From the NCBI GenBank assembly GCA_023399465.1, contig JAEWPB010000035.1, positions 1 to 31,512 on the forward strand: a stretch of 31,512 bases of DNA, given 5' to 3'. The notes below the pieces were generated by a model that did no database searches, had not been told where the DNA came from, and saw only the letters and a list, made by a program, of their open reading frames with translations. Positions within the stretch are counted from its first letter, which is position 1. Each line of letters starts with the position of its first letter. Made by a program: the position numbers and the translations under genes. Below, one piece after another: positions 24,123 through 31,409 of the stretch. Origin of the DNA: Pseudomonadota bacterium. GTDB taxonomy: Bacteria; Pseudomonadota; Alphaproteobacteria; Rhizobiales; Rhizobiaceae.

Positions 24123-26153
24123 TCAATTTCGTCTATCACGCAGAAACACTGCGTAACGATTCACAGTCTTAGCCATCCAGCCGATGCTGCGCTGCATATA
24201 ACCGGCCTGCATCGGTCGGTTGAGACTGATCTCGCGAATCAGGTCCTCCGGGGTACAGGGCATGCCGCTCAGCGGATGAACGTAGGAGGGATAGAGGATC
24301 AGCGCGGCAGCCGCGAGCATCTCGCGGGTGATCCGGCGCCGGCGCCGGGGCTCGGCAAGACGGTCATCCGTCAGCCCCCATCCGGCGTAGAACGGCATCC
24401 CGTGAGTGCCCACCGGTTTGCACCGCAACAATGCCTCGAAACCGGCAAGCGAGGTCATGGTCTCAACCCTGTCGCACCAGTCGATCCAGCGCAGGATATC
24501 GCCGGCGCGGGCGACCAGGTCTGCACCCTCTGGTTGCGCGCCGCCGGAACGCAGGCCGGCGGCGACATCCGGGTGTTCCTTGTAGACGATATAGGCGGAG
24601 GGATAGAGCGCCCGCACACGGGCGACCAGTTCAGCGTTGGTCTTCACCACCGGCGAGCCATAGCGGATGGAGGCATCCTTTTCCACCTGACCCGGCACCA
24701 GGATCTTCATGACCCCGTCGGGAACGGCAGGCAAATCGAACTCGCTCGCCAGATTGTACTTCGATATGCCCTGGCGCACGATCTCCTTCACAAGTGCGTC
24801 GGCGCGCTCAAGCAGGGCGCCGTCGAAATCGTGGGAGGCTATGATGCGCTCCAGCGCGCTTTCGCCGCGCGCATCGTAATAGACATGCTTGCCATCAAGC
24901 GCGACCGAGCACGGCATCACCAGCGACACGCCGAGCCCGCGCGAACGGATGAAGCCGTCTTCGATGCGGATGGCATCGACGCCGTCCGGCAGGCTGCTTC
25001 CTGAACCCCAGACGGCAACACAACCCTTCGCCTGACCAGCGGCACGGATCGCCGCACCGAGCGTCAGCTTGTGGCTGGCCCTGCCCTGCATGCCGCTCAG
25101 AAAGGGATCGAGCGCCCGGCGTTTCCAGGGCGACAGTCCGCCGGTATAGACCTTGCGCGCCAGCCGGTTTCTCTGGTCGCGGATGGTAAGCGCCTGCTCG
25201 ATGGCGCGTTCCGCCGTGCACGGGGTTCGGTCGTGAACGTCGAGATAATGCGTGTACTGCAGGTAGGCCGCATGAAAGACCTGTTCGAGGCTCATTGGCC
25301 GCAGGTCGCCTGCGATCTGCCTGCCATGGTCGACGGTAAGCCCCTTGCCGCTGTAGTAGGAGGCTCCGAAGCAGTGCACCGGCCGCCCGGCCATCAGTGC
25401 CTCGAACCCGAGCTGGCTGGAGACCGTGTAGACGCTGTCCGCCTCCTCGATCAGCGGCCACGGGTTCATCCGGCCCGGCACGACGATGTCGATCCCGGCC
25501 TGTGCGGCCGCCTGGCGCAGGAGGCTCCGGTCGCCTGCCGCGGGATGGGCACGCACGACCAGCGTCTTGTCAGGATTGTGCTCGTGCGCATGGCGCAGCA
25601 TGGCGGCAAAGCTGTCGACGCTGGCAAGCGCTCCGCCGATCGACGCATCGCCGGCGATCTGGTCGACCAGCAGCACGAAGGGCCTTGCCTGCGGGATGCC
25701 GGCCTGCGCCGTGGTCAGCAGAGGGCTGTTGTTGTATTTCGAGAGCCGGTTGCTGCGGATGACCTCGATAAGCCGCCTCGCCCGCTCGAGTTCGCCTACA
25801 TCAGTACACGGCCGCTCCAGCAGACCGGCAAGATCGTTCGGGCGCGCGACGTCGAAATAGATGCCCTGCCGATCGACAACGAAGGAATGCGCCGGTTCTT
25901 CCGGCCCCGGCCGGTAGCTCTTGACGAAACCGTCCTCGAGAATGACTGCCCGGCGCTGGAACCGCGCCGCCAGCGCCCTCGCCTTCAGGCCGGACGGGCG
26001 TCCGCCCCAGCCGACGAAAGCCGAGACTTCGCTTCCGCGGTGAAAGGGCCACAGGACCACCCTGCCGCCAAGGATGGTGGCAATATCCTCCCGCAGACGC
26101 CAAAGCCCCTGGGATACGACGGCATAGATATCTTTCTCGCTGCGGCCCATCAT
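24123..26153 (-). CDS. kpsC: Capsule beta-Kdo transferase KpsC (LipA-like, dual domain)
   Basis: KpsC extends the linker with alternating beta-2,4 and beta-2,7 Kdo residues using two tandem glycosyltransferase modules. The 676 residues match the E. coli length (about 675). The duplication is plain: EDGFVKS (73) and EDGFIRS (398); SKYN in both halves (138 and 464); GDASI and KDASI; and His-Pro motifs in VRAHP (203-204) and KEHP (527-528). The start at 26153 is supported by GGGAG six bases upstream; the open frame continues upstream through two other ATGs to a TTG. It lies downstream of kpsD, separated by 166 bases that hold a GC-rich hairpin. Confidence 0.93.
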   Translation of the reverse strand: MMGRSEKDIYAVVSQGLWRLREDIATILGGRVVLWPFHRGSEVSAFVGWGGRPSGLKARALAARFQRRAVILEDGFVKSYRPGPEEPAHSFVVDRQGIYFDVARPNDLAGLLERPCTDVGELERARRLIEVIRSNRLSKYNNSPLLTTAQAGIPQARPFVLLVDQIAGDASIGGALASVDSFAAMLRHAHEHNPDKTLVVRAHPAAGDRSLLRQAAAQAGIDIVVPGRMNPWPLIEEADSVYTVSSQLGFEALMAGRPVHCFGASYYSGKGLTVDHGRQIAGDLRPMSLEQVFHAAYLQYTHYLDVHDRTPCTAERAIEQALTIRDQRNRLARKVYTGGLSPWKRRALDPFLSGMQGRASHKLTLGAAIRAAGQAKGCVAVWGSGSSLPDGVDAIRIEDGFIRSRGLGVSLVMPCSVALDGKHVYYDARGESALERIIASHDFDGALLERADALVKEIVRQGISKYNLASEFDLPAVPDGVMKILVPGQVEKDASIRYGSPVVKTNAELVARVRALYPSAYIVYKEHPDVAAGLRSGGAQPEGADLVARAGDILRWIDWCDRVETMTSLAGFEALLRCKPVGTHGMPFYAGWGLTDDRLAEPRRRRRITREMLAAAALILYPSYVHPLSGMPCTPEDLIREISLNRPMQAGYMQRSIGWMAKTVNRYAVFLRDRRN

Positions 26154-26319
26154 GCCGGTCTCCCGAGGACGAGGCATCATCGTGATGCCGAAGCCACCAG
26201 ACAAATGCCGGCGAGCCGTCGATCGATAGAGTGCTGCATCGCACCCGATGCGCGCGCCGCATGACTGCGGCCCCGCGCCTGGTTACGGACCCCGGACCCG
26301 TGACCCGGGGCCGCGATCA

Positions 26320-27540
26320 TCAATTCGCGATGCGGTTCACGTTCCAGGCCGCAGCGGCGGACGAATTGAACAGCGACACGAACTTGATGAAATCGGTCGC
26401 CGGGTGGCGCGACAGATACAGCACGTCCTTGTTGCGGATCGGGAAGTTCTGCGTGACCAGATAGCTTTCCGGCTTGAGCATGTCGACGCGGTAGACGATC
26501 GGGTAGCGACCGCTGCTGTCGGCAACCATGCCGCGCGACAGCAGTTCGCGGAAGCGCTGTTCGCCGACGACCTGGCGATAGACGTTTTCGTACTCGTAAC
26601 GGAAGATGAAGTAGCCCTTGGAATCGGCAAGCGTCGCATCGCCGCCGCCCGCCAGCGCCGCCGCCTCGACCAGGCTCAGCTTGCTGGCGTTGAACTCGAG
26701 CTTGCCCGCCTTCTTGGTCGAACCGAGCGCCGTGAAGGTCTGCGGCTCGTAGGTGACGAAGATCTGGTCACCGGGACGCACATAGATATCGTCCTTGGGA
26801 TTTTCGATCAGGCTTTGCAGCAGCACGCGGCTGACCTTGTTGCCACGCGTCAGCGTGACGTAGGAATCGTAAGGCGCCTTGGACGAACCGCCGGCAGTCG
26901 CCAGGATCTCGGTGATATGCATCGGCGCGAGGCCGAGCGGCACGACCGCCGACTGGCGGACGTCGCCGGACACCGAAACGGTACGCGAGGCATTTCCGGA
27001 CAACGACACGGTGACGTCAGGCTCGACCGCCTTTGCCTTGAGCGCCGAAACGATCGACGAGCGCGCCTGATCGATCGTCATCCCGGCAAACTTCACCTGG
27101 CCGACATAGGGGATCTGACCGGTGCCATCCGGCTGGACAACGACCGGGATGTTGGTGGCCTTGCTGTCCGAGGTCGAGAACAGACCATCAGGACCGGCTT
27201 CGAAAATCGTGACGTCGAGCTTGTCGCCAACGCCGATAACAGGCGTGCCGACGCCGCCGCCGAAACCGAAGGTGCGGGCAAAGCTCGGCTGACCGAGAGC
27301 GGTGACGTTGTTGGCGACGCGCTGGTCGAGATTGACGACGTCGAAGACGACCTTCGGTGCGGGCGCGACAGGCGCGGACGCCCCGCCGGAACCGGCACTC
27401 AGCACGTCGGAAGCCATCGGCCCGTCATTCGGGAATGCGTTACATCCGGCAAGCGCCAGCAGTGCAACACCGGCCATGGCCCGCAAAATGGGACGCCCCC
27501 ACTTCCTGGTGGCCGCATCGACGTGCTTCATTTCGATCAT
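26320..27540 (-). CDS. kpsD: Capsule/polysaccharide export lipoprotein, KpsD/Wza (OPX) family
   Basis: Outer-membrane polysaccharide export protein that completes the KpsMTED conduit. It has 406 residues from the ATG at 27540. The N-terminus carries a lipoprotein signal ending in the lipobox LALAGC, with Cys33 as the lipid-modified residue. A Poly_export domain follows (VGDKLDVTIFEAGPDGLF near residue 105, then IPYVGQVKFAGMTIDQA), and after it SLBB-type repeats (RTVSVSGDVRQSAVVPL and YVRPGDQIFVTYEPQTFTALGS). The open frame extends 66 codons upstream, but those residues are atypical and the lipoprotein signal fixes the start. It heads the minus-strand capsule genes and has a long upstream region shared with sciP. 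Confidence 0.9.
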   Translation of the reverse strand: MIEMKHVDAATRKWGRPILRAMAGVALLALAGCNAFPNDGPMASDVLSAGSGGASAPVAPAPKVVFDVVNLDQRVANNVTALGQPSFARTFGFGGGVGTPVIGVGDKLDVTIFEAGPDGLFSTSDSKATNIPVVVQPDGTGQIPYVGQVKFAGMTIDQARSSIVSALKAKAVEPDVTVSLSGNASRTVSVSGDVRQSAVVPLGLAPMHITEILATAGGSSKAPYDSYVTLTRGNKVSRVLLQSLIENPKDDIYVRPGDQIFVTYEPQTFTALGSTKKAGKLEFNASKLSLVEAAALAGGGDATLADSKGYFIFRYEYENVYRQVVGEQRFRELLSRGMVADSSGRYPIVYRVDMLKPESYLVTQNFPIRNKDVLYLSRHPATDFIKFVSLFNSSAAAAWNVNRIAN

Positions 27541-27770
27541 TGTCACCCAATTCCCTCCGGTCGCACCGCTACTCAAGGCGCGGCACCGGCCAATACCGAT
27601 AAAGTCGCCATTCCACCGATTGCCGCCGAACGGCCCGCGAATCCACCTCCCCACTCTGGGTAGAAGCGCGTCGGATTCCTGGACACCTCCCTTACACATT
27701 CGTTTAGTAAAGAAAAGCGGGCGCGCGTGGCGGACCACAAAAACACGCCCGTTTTCATAACTTTACCAAC

Positions 27771-27794
27771 AAGTGCGATCAAAAAAACGCACTT
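27771..27794. other. Stem-loop with A-rich loop upstream of kpsD
   Basis: AAGTGCG (27771-27777) and CGCACTT (27788-27794) form a perfect seven-base-pair stem around a ten-base loop ending in seven A. It lies about 230 bases upstream of kpsD in an AT-rich control region. It could be an operator, part of a leader, or part of a small RNA. No gene in 27541-28287 is convincing. Confidence 0.3.
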
Positions 27795-27937
27795 TCGGGG
27801 CATCTCTTCCAATGCCTGCGACATCGGACCAGATGGCCACTCATTCCGCAAACAATCCGAAAATCGGACGAAATGAAGACCTGTCCCCAACAAATTCCCA
27901 TGAACCGTCCCGGAATGGAACGGAAACCGGGCATCAT

Positions 27938-27954
27938 GGTTAACAAGCGACTAA
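27938..27954 (-). promoter_or_regulatory. Candidate CtrA box between kpsD and sciP
   Basis: On the minus strand the sequence is TTAGTCGCTTGTTAACC, matching TTAA-N7-TTAACC with a single mismatch in the left half. It is about 400 bases upstream of kpsD and 330 upstream of sciP. Whether CtrA acts on either gene, or on an unrecognised transcript here, is not known. Confidence 0.5.
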
Positions 27955-28198
27955 TCGCCCGCTTGATCAGCCCTGATCGCACGGCGATGAGGCGAGCAGG
28001 AGATGGCCGAGGCGACGCCCGGCTCCGATAAATAAGGCAGCGACAGCCACGTCATCGCCCCATGGCACGGGCCCGTTTCCTCGCGTCCGACAGAGCGCAA
28101 CTGCGGCGTTTTTGCGAAGAAAGCCGCCACAATTTGCGGAATTTCAAGTGCCAGGCGGAAGCGTTCTCTCGGGTTTCCCGCAGAACCCATTCAAACTC

Positions 28199-28235
28199 TT
28201 AGCAAATTGTTACAAGGGGCTTAGTCAATTTTTAA
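28199..28235 (+). promoter_or_regulatory. Two tandem candidate CtrA boxes upstream of sciP
   Basis: TTAG-N7-TTAC at 28199-28213 and TTAG-N7-TTAA at 28221-28235 match the CtrA consensus TTAA-N7-TTAA at six and seven of eight positions. Their centres are 22 bases apart, two helical turns. They end about 53 bases before the sciP start. A GANTC methylation site (GAGTC, 28281-28285) overlaps the ribosome-site region. In Caulobacter, sciP is a CtrA target. Confidence 0.55.
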
Positions 28236-28287
28236 ATCTGTCGCGCTAGGGTCGGTTGGTGTGGTCTTGAGTTGTGTAGAGAGTCCA

Positions 28288-28563
28288 ATGACCGAAATGA
28301 TCCGTTCCCGAGTAAAATATGTCATCGGCCCCGATGGCAGCCCGTTGACCATCGCCGATCTGCCGCCGGCCAATACGCGCCGCTGGGTGATCCGCAGGAA
28401 AGCGGAAGTTGTAGCGGCCGTGCGCGGTGGCCTGTTGAGCTTGGAAGAAGCCTGCGAACGCTATACGCTGACCGTGGAAGAATTCCTTTCCTGGCAGACC
28501 TCCATCAACGACCATGGCCTTGCCGGCCTGCGGACGACGCGAATCCAGCAGTACAGGCACTGA
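28288..28563 (+). CDS. sciP: CtrA inhibitor protein SciP (DUF1153)
   Basis: Small helix-turn-helix protein that in Caulobacter binds CtrA and blocks activation of CtrA target genes during a defined part of the cell cycle. It has 91 residues. The conserved core VKYVIGPDGSPLTIADLPP, then RRWVIRRKAEVVAAVRGGLL and the RYTLTVEEFLSWQ helix-turn-helix, match DUF1153 closely. The ATG at 28288 gives the family N-terminus MTEMIRSRVKY; a GTG at 28261 would add nine unconserved residues. It lies 1.5 kb upstream of ctrA on the same strand. Confidence 0.95.
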   Translation: MTEMIRSRVKYVIGPDGSPLTIADLPPANTRRWVIRRKAEVVAAVRGGLLSLEEACERYTLTVEEFLSWQTSINDHGLAGLRTTRIQQYRH

Positions 28564-28837
28564 CGCCAGGCGACTGCCTCCAGGAATACCGAACCGGTTC
28601 GGGCGACGACAGCACGGACCGGTTTCGCTTTCCGGCACGGCCCTGCCGGGCCGAAATCCACGAATATTCGCCGCCGCCATCTGGACCACAGGCTGCGGCG
28701 CACCCATCGCCTCCCGCACCCTTGCGGCCGCTCGCCATCGAAGCGATTGCCAGATCCCTGCCATCCGCAATAGGCTGAGGCCTGATCGACGTCCGAATTC
28801 CAGCGCTCGGGATTCACGAGCAGGAAGGGGAAACGGC

Positions 28838-29119
28838 ATGGATATCCGCAACGAGAAAACCGCATCGGGAGGCCGCTACGTGGCCAGCGTCGAAGGGCAC
28901 GAGGCGGAAATGACCTATTCGCGCACGTCGCCGACGCTTATCATCATCGATCACACCGGAGTACCGGACGCGCTGCGCGGCAAGGGCGTCGGCCAGGCAC
29001 TCGCGCTACATGCGGTCAACGAAGCGCGCGCCCACGGGTGGAAGATCTTTCCCCTCTGCCCCTTCTTCAAGGCCCAGGCTCTCCGCCATCCGGAATGGAA
29101 CGACGTCGTCAAGCCATGA
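28838..29119 (+). CDS. Small GNAT-like N-acetyltransferase (YjdJ-type, Acetyltransf_CG)
   Basis: A 93-residue minimal GNAT domain. GVPDALRGKGVGQALALHAVNEARAHGWKIFPLCPFFKAQ contains the acetyl-CoA loop (R-G-K-G-V-G) and the C-P-F-F/Y motif typical of this small family. The substrate is unknown. The ATG at 28838 has AAGGGG seven bases upstream. The 274 bases between sciP and this gene contain a weak inverted repeat (28592-28624) and no other gene. A strong terminator follows. Confidence 0.85.
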   Translation: MDIRNEKTASGGRYVASVEGHEAEMTYSRTSPTLIIIDHTGVPDALRGKGVGQALALHAVNEARAHGWKIFPLCPFFKAQALRHPEWNDVVKP

Positions 29120-29152
29120 CTTCCGGAAGGACTGGCGCCCACGCCAAATGCG

Positions 29153-29199
29153 AAAAGCCGTCTGTGGTGGACCGCCAGGGTCCGTCACAGACGGCTTTT
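29153..29199. terminator. Bidirectional terminator between the GNAT gene and fliJ
   Basis: A perfect 14-base-pair stem (29153-29166 with 29186-29199) begins with AAAA and ends with TTTT, so it can act on both strands. The inner part can extend through GGACC/GGTCC. It lies between two convergent genes, 33 bases after the GNAT stop and about 50 bases after the fliJ stop. Confidence 0.92.
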
Positions 29200-29247
29200 G
29201 CCAATTGCTGCACCGACCGCGCCGGTTAGGCGACGGCGGTACCGGCC

Positions 29248-29598
29248 TTATGCCCGCAACCGCACGGCTCCGTCCCGCTCTTCCAACGCGGAAGCCTTGG
29301 CGAAATCCGCCTGTGCTTCCTCGAGTGCAAGTTCGGCGGCTTCCTGCTGCATCTTCAACTCCCGGATCGAGACGTGAAGATTGTCAGCCCGCTGGCGAGC
29401 CGCCTTCGCGAAGGTCGGATAGGCGAAGTGATTCGGATCGGTAATACCGGTCTTCTTCTCTTCAACGATGATCTGGTTCTCCAGATCCTTCGCCATGCGG
29501 TCAAATTCAGACATCATCATCTGCAACTGCTGCAGCTGACGACGCTTTTCATTCACCTGAAATTCCTTCAGGCGCGTTCGGCTGTCACGCGACTTCAT
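29248..29598 (-). CDS. fliJ: Flagellar export protein FliJ-like coiled-coil protein
   Basis: A 116-residue, highly charged, nearly all-helical protein. It starts MKSRDSRTRLKEFQVNEKRRQLQQLQ and continues as one long coiled coil, with a short break at TGITDPNHFAYPTF. Length, helical pattern and position beside ctrA fit the FliJ chaperone of the flagellar type III export ATPase complex, which cycles export chaperones with FliI-FliH. The ATG at 29598 has GGGAG eight bases upstream. It is divergent from ctrA. Sequence alone is weak for coiled-coil proteins, so part of the confidence comes from context. Confidence 0.8.
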   Translation of the reverse strand: MKSRDSRTRLKEFQVNEKRRQLQQLQMMMSEFDRMAKDLENQIIVEEKKTGITDPNHFAYPTFAKAARQRADNLHVSIRELKMQQEAAELALEEAQADFAKASALEERDGAVRLRA

Positions 29599-29806
29599 AC
29601 GCAATACTCCCGTGATACGAGACCCCGGCCACACTCGAATTTGCCCGCACCGCTTCCGTGATTCCATCGAAAGCGAAAAAATTTCCGGCGACGTTAACAA
29701 AAACCTACCGCTGGTAACCTTTCATTTACGGGCATCGTTAATCATAGGGTCGATCTTTTAAGGGTCGGTAAATGGCGGGGCCTAAAAACGGGGTTGCCGC
29801 AATGGT

Positions 29807-29870
29807 GAGTCGAATGAATCGCTTACCTCAGTTTCTTAATGTGAAAGTTGAGAGCTACGGTTCTCGATTC
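29807..29870 (+). promoter_or_regulatory. Cluster of three GANTC (CcrM) sites upstream of ctrA
   Basis: GAGTC at 29807-29811, GAATC at 29816-29820 and GATTC at 29866-29870 fall within 64 bases of the fliJ-ctrA intergenic region. In alphaproteobacteria CcrM methylates GANTC, and a GANTC in the Caulobacter ctrA P1 promoter ties transcription to replication. The rest of 29599-30039 is AT-rich control DNA without a gene. Confidence 0.55.
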
Positions 29871-29932
29871 CTGTGAAAAATCAGCGGAGTGCCAAAAACA
29901 TTTAATAAATTCGATACACCTTGCCAGAGGGA

Positions 29933-29949
29933 ATAAGAATTTGTTAACC
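29933..29949 (+). promoter_or_regulatory. Candidate CtrA box upstream of ctrA
   Basis: ATAAGAATTTGTTAACC matches TTAA-N7-TTAACC except for the first base. It is centred about 100 bases upstream of the ctrA start, consistent with the autoregulation of ctrA known in Caulobacter. Confidence 0.5.
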
Positions 29950-30039
29950 AAATGGTGGCAGCTTCCAAATCAGCAACAACTGGATCCGTATCGCGTAGGG
30001 GACCAGGACAACCTTTCGGCGGCGGAAAAGGGGATAATT

Positions 30040-30741
30040 ATGCGGGTTCTACTCATCGAAGATGACAGCGCGACGGCGCAGAGCATCGAATTGATGCTCA
30101 AATCGGAGAGCTTCAACGTCTACACCACCGACCTCGGTGAAGAAGGCGTCGATTTGGGCAAGCTTTATGACTACGACATCATTCTGCTCGACCTGAACCT
30201 TCCTGACATGTCCGGCTACGAAGTGCTGCGGACCCTTCGCCTGTCCAAGGTGAAGACGCCGATCCTGATCCTCTCCGGCATGGCCGGCATCGAGGACAAG
30301 GTTCGCGGTCTCGGCTTCGGCGCCGACGACTACATGACCAAGCCGTTCCACAAGGACGAGCTTGTTGCCCGTATCCACGCCATCGTCCGTCGTTCGAAGG
30401 GCCATGCGCAGTCGATCATCATCACCGGCGAACTGATCGTCAATCTCGACGCCAAGACCGTCGAAGTCGGCGGCCAGCGCGTGCATCTGACCGGCAAGGA
30501 ATACCAGATGCTGGAACTGCTGTCGCTGCGCAAGGGCACGACGCTGACCAAGGAAATGTTCCTGAACCACCTCTATGGCGGCATGGACGAACCGGAACTG
30601 AAGATCATCGACGTCTTCATCTGCAAGCTGCGCAAGAAGCTGGCGAACGCCGCCGGCGGCGCGAACTACATCGAAACCGTCTGGGGCCGGGGCTACGTCC
30701 TGCGCGAGCCGGATGGTGGCGAGTACATGGAAATCGCCTGA
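30040..30741 (+). CDS. ctrA: Cell-cycle master response regulator CtrA
   Basis: OmpR-family DNA-binding response regulator that controls division, motility and envelope genes and silences replication origins in many alphaproteobacteria. It has 233 residues. The receiver has the acidic pair in IEDD (7-9), phosphoacceptor Asp51 in LLDLNLPD, Ser79 and Lys101 in TKPF. The winged helix follows from about residue 125, with GKEYQMLELLSLRKG and KIIDVFICKLRKKL as the DNA-contact region and WGRGYVL near the end. The ATG at 30040 has AAAAGGGG upstream; the open frame extends 64 codons further but through control DNA. It ends in EIA rather than the Ala-Ala of the Caulobacter degradation tag. Confidence 0.98.
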   Translation: MRVLLIEDDSATAQSIELMLKSESFNVYTTDLGEEGVDLGKLYDYDIILLDLNLPDMSGYEVLRTLRLSKVKTPILILSGMAGIEDKVRGLGFGADDYMTKPFHKDELVARIHAIVRRSKGHAQSIIITGELIVNLDAKTVEVGGQRVHLTGKEYQMLELLSLRKGTTLTKEMFLNHLYGGMDEPELKIIDVFICKLRKKLANAAGGANYIETVWGRGYVLREPDGGEYMEIA

Positions 30742-30771
30742 TCGTTCCTGCCGATCCGCATTAATTCCCCC

Positions 30772-30803
30772 AATCCCGCCCGGGCCGCCCTGGCGGGATT
30801 TTT
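30772..30803 (+). terminator. Rho-independent terminator after ctrA
   Basis: A nine-base-pair stem AATCCCGCC/GGCGGGATT (30772-30780 with 30792-30800) encloses an 11-base loop and runs into TTTTT. It lies about 30 bases after the ctrA stop. Confidence 0.9.
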
Positions 30804-30864
30804 CGTGTGCATTCTTCCCCGTCACCGGAACGAGCTCAGTCCCAGAGGTGCCGAGGCACAGCAG

Positions 30865-30894
30865 AAAGCCGCTCCCGGTCAACCGGCAGCGGCT
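30865..30894 (-). terminator. Hairpin terminator after the receiver gene
   Basis: AGCCGCT (30867-30873) pairs with AGCGGCT (30888-30894), and an inner CCGGT/ACCGG extends the stem. On the minus strand it is followed by a short TTTCT. It is about 30 bases past the receiver gene stop and faces the ctrA terminator. Confidence 0.65.
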
Positions 30895-30922
30895 CGAAAT
30901 TCGTAGTGCTCTGAAGATGCGA

Positions 30923-31285
30923 TCAGGCGGCGATCGCGCTGTTGCCGAACTTGGCGGTCAGGATCTTGCGGTCGAACGGCTTCATCAGGAAATCGTCGGC
31001 CCCTGCCCGCTTGCCGAGCATCATCGACTTGAGGTCGGCCTCGATGACGCAATAGTAGATGCGGATATTGTTGCCTTCGGGCAGCGTGCGGATATGGGCG
31101 ATGAGGCCCAGCGCGCCTTCCAGGCCGGCATCGACGATCAGGATGTCGGGCAGCTCGGCATGGCACTGCAGCAGTGCTTCATGGGCATTGGAGGCCTCGG
31201 ACACCAGGAAATCCAGCTCCGACAGGATCCTCTTCCCGACCTTGCGAACCACGTCCGCGCCATCAGCGATCATCAATCGTTGCAT
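30923..31285 (-). CDS. Orphan single-domain response regulator with incomplete active site
   Basis: A 120-residue stand-alone CheY-like receiver. The probable phosphoacceptor is Asp52 in ILIVDAGLEG and the conserved Lys is Lys102 in FLMKPF. By spacing against CheY, the acidic pair is reduced to Ala7-Asp8 (IADGAD) and the switch Thr/Ser is replaced by Val80 (YYCVIEAD). It has no output domain. The ATG at 31285 has AAGGAAGGA upstream; an ATG 15 codons earlier is less likely. It lies between ctrA and chpT, so it may interact with the CckA-ChpT-CtrA phosphorelay. It does not read like CpdR or DivK. The function is unknown. Confidence 0.85.
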   Translation of the reverse strand: MQRLMIADGADVVRKVGKRILSELDFLVSEASNAHEALLQCHAELPDILIVDAGLEGALGLIAHIRTLPEGNNIRIYYCVIEADLKSMMLGKRAGADDFLMKPFDRKILTAKFGNSAIAA

Positions 31286-31358
31286 AGAAATCCTTCCTTT
31301 GATCCAGGCGTGGATCAGCGGTGCTGCCATAATCAGGTGGACATTACACCCACCCGAC

Positions 31359-31374
31359 CTAAGGATTCGTTACC
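31359..31374 (-). promoter_or_regulatory. Weak CtrA-like box containing a GANTC site, upstream of the receiver gene
   Basis: The minus strand reads GGTAACGAATCCTTAG, that is GTAA-N7-TTAG, six of eight consensus positions, with a GANTC (GAATC) inside the spacer. It is about 75 bases upstream of the receiver start. The match is marginal. Confidence 0.3.
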
Positions 31375-31409
31375 GTTCCGTATACAACGCTAAAATGACG
31401 GCGCTTTTT

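Noticed and set aside
26290..26310. GC-rich hairpin CCCCGG/CCGGGG just after the kpsD stop
   Set aside because: Short stem and no T run, so not called a terminator. It could instead be a processing element between kpsD and kpsC.
25071..27663. Two long plus-strand frames opposite kpsC and kpsD
   Set aside because: Antisense shadows; the minus-strand genes have tandem Kdo-transferase motifs and a lipobox.
27573..28190. Two short minus-strand frames (106 and 79 codons) between kpsD and sciP
   Set aside because: No ribosome sites, no conserved pattern, and they run through AT-rich promoter DNA and CtrA-like boxes.
28592..28624. Inverted repeat AACCGGT/ACCGGTT after sciP as a terminator
   Set aside because: The loop is 19 bases and no T run follows; each arm contains the self-palindrome ACCGGT.
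28246..28851. 201-codon minus-strand frame opposite sciP
   Set aside because: Overlaps sciP, its promoter and the GNAT start; the composition is that of an antisense frame.
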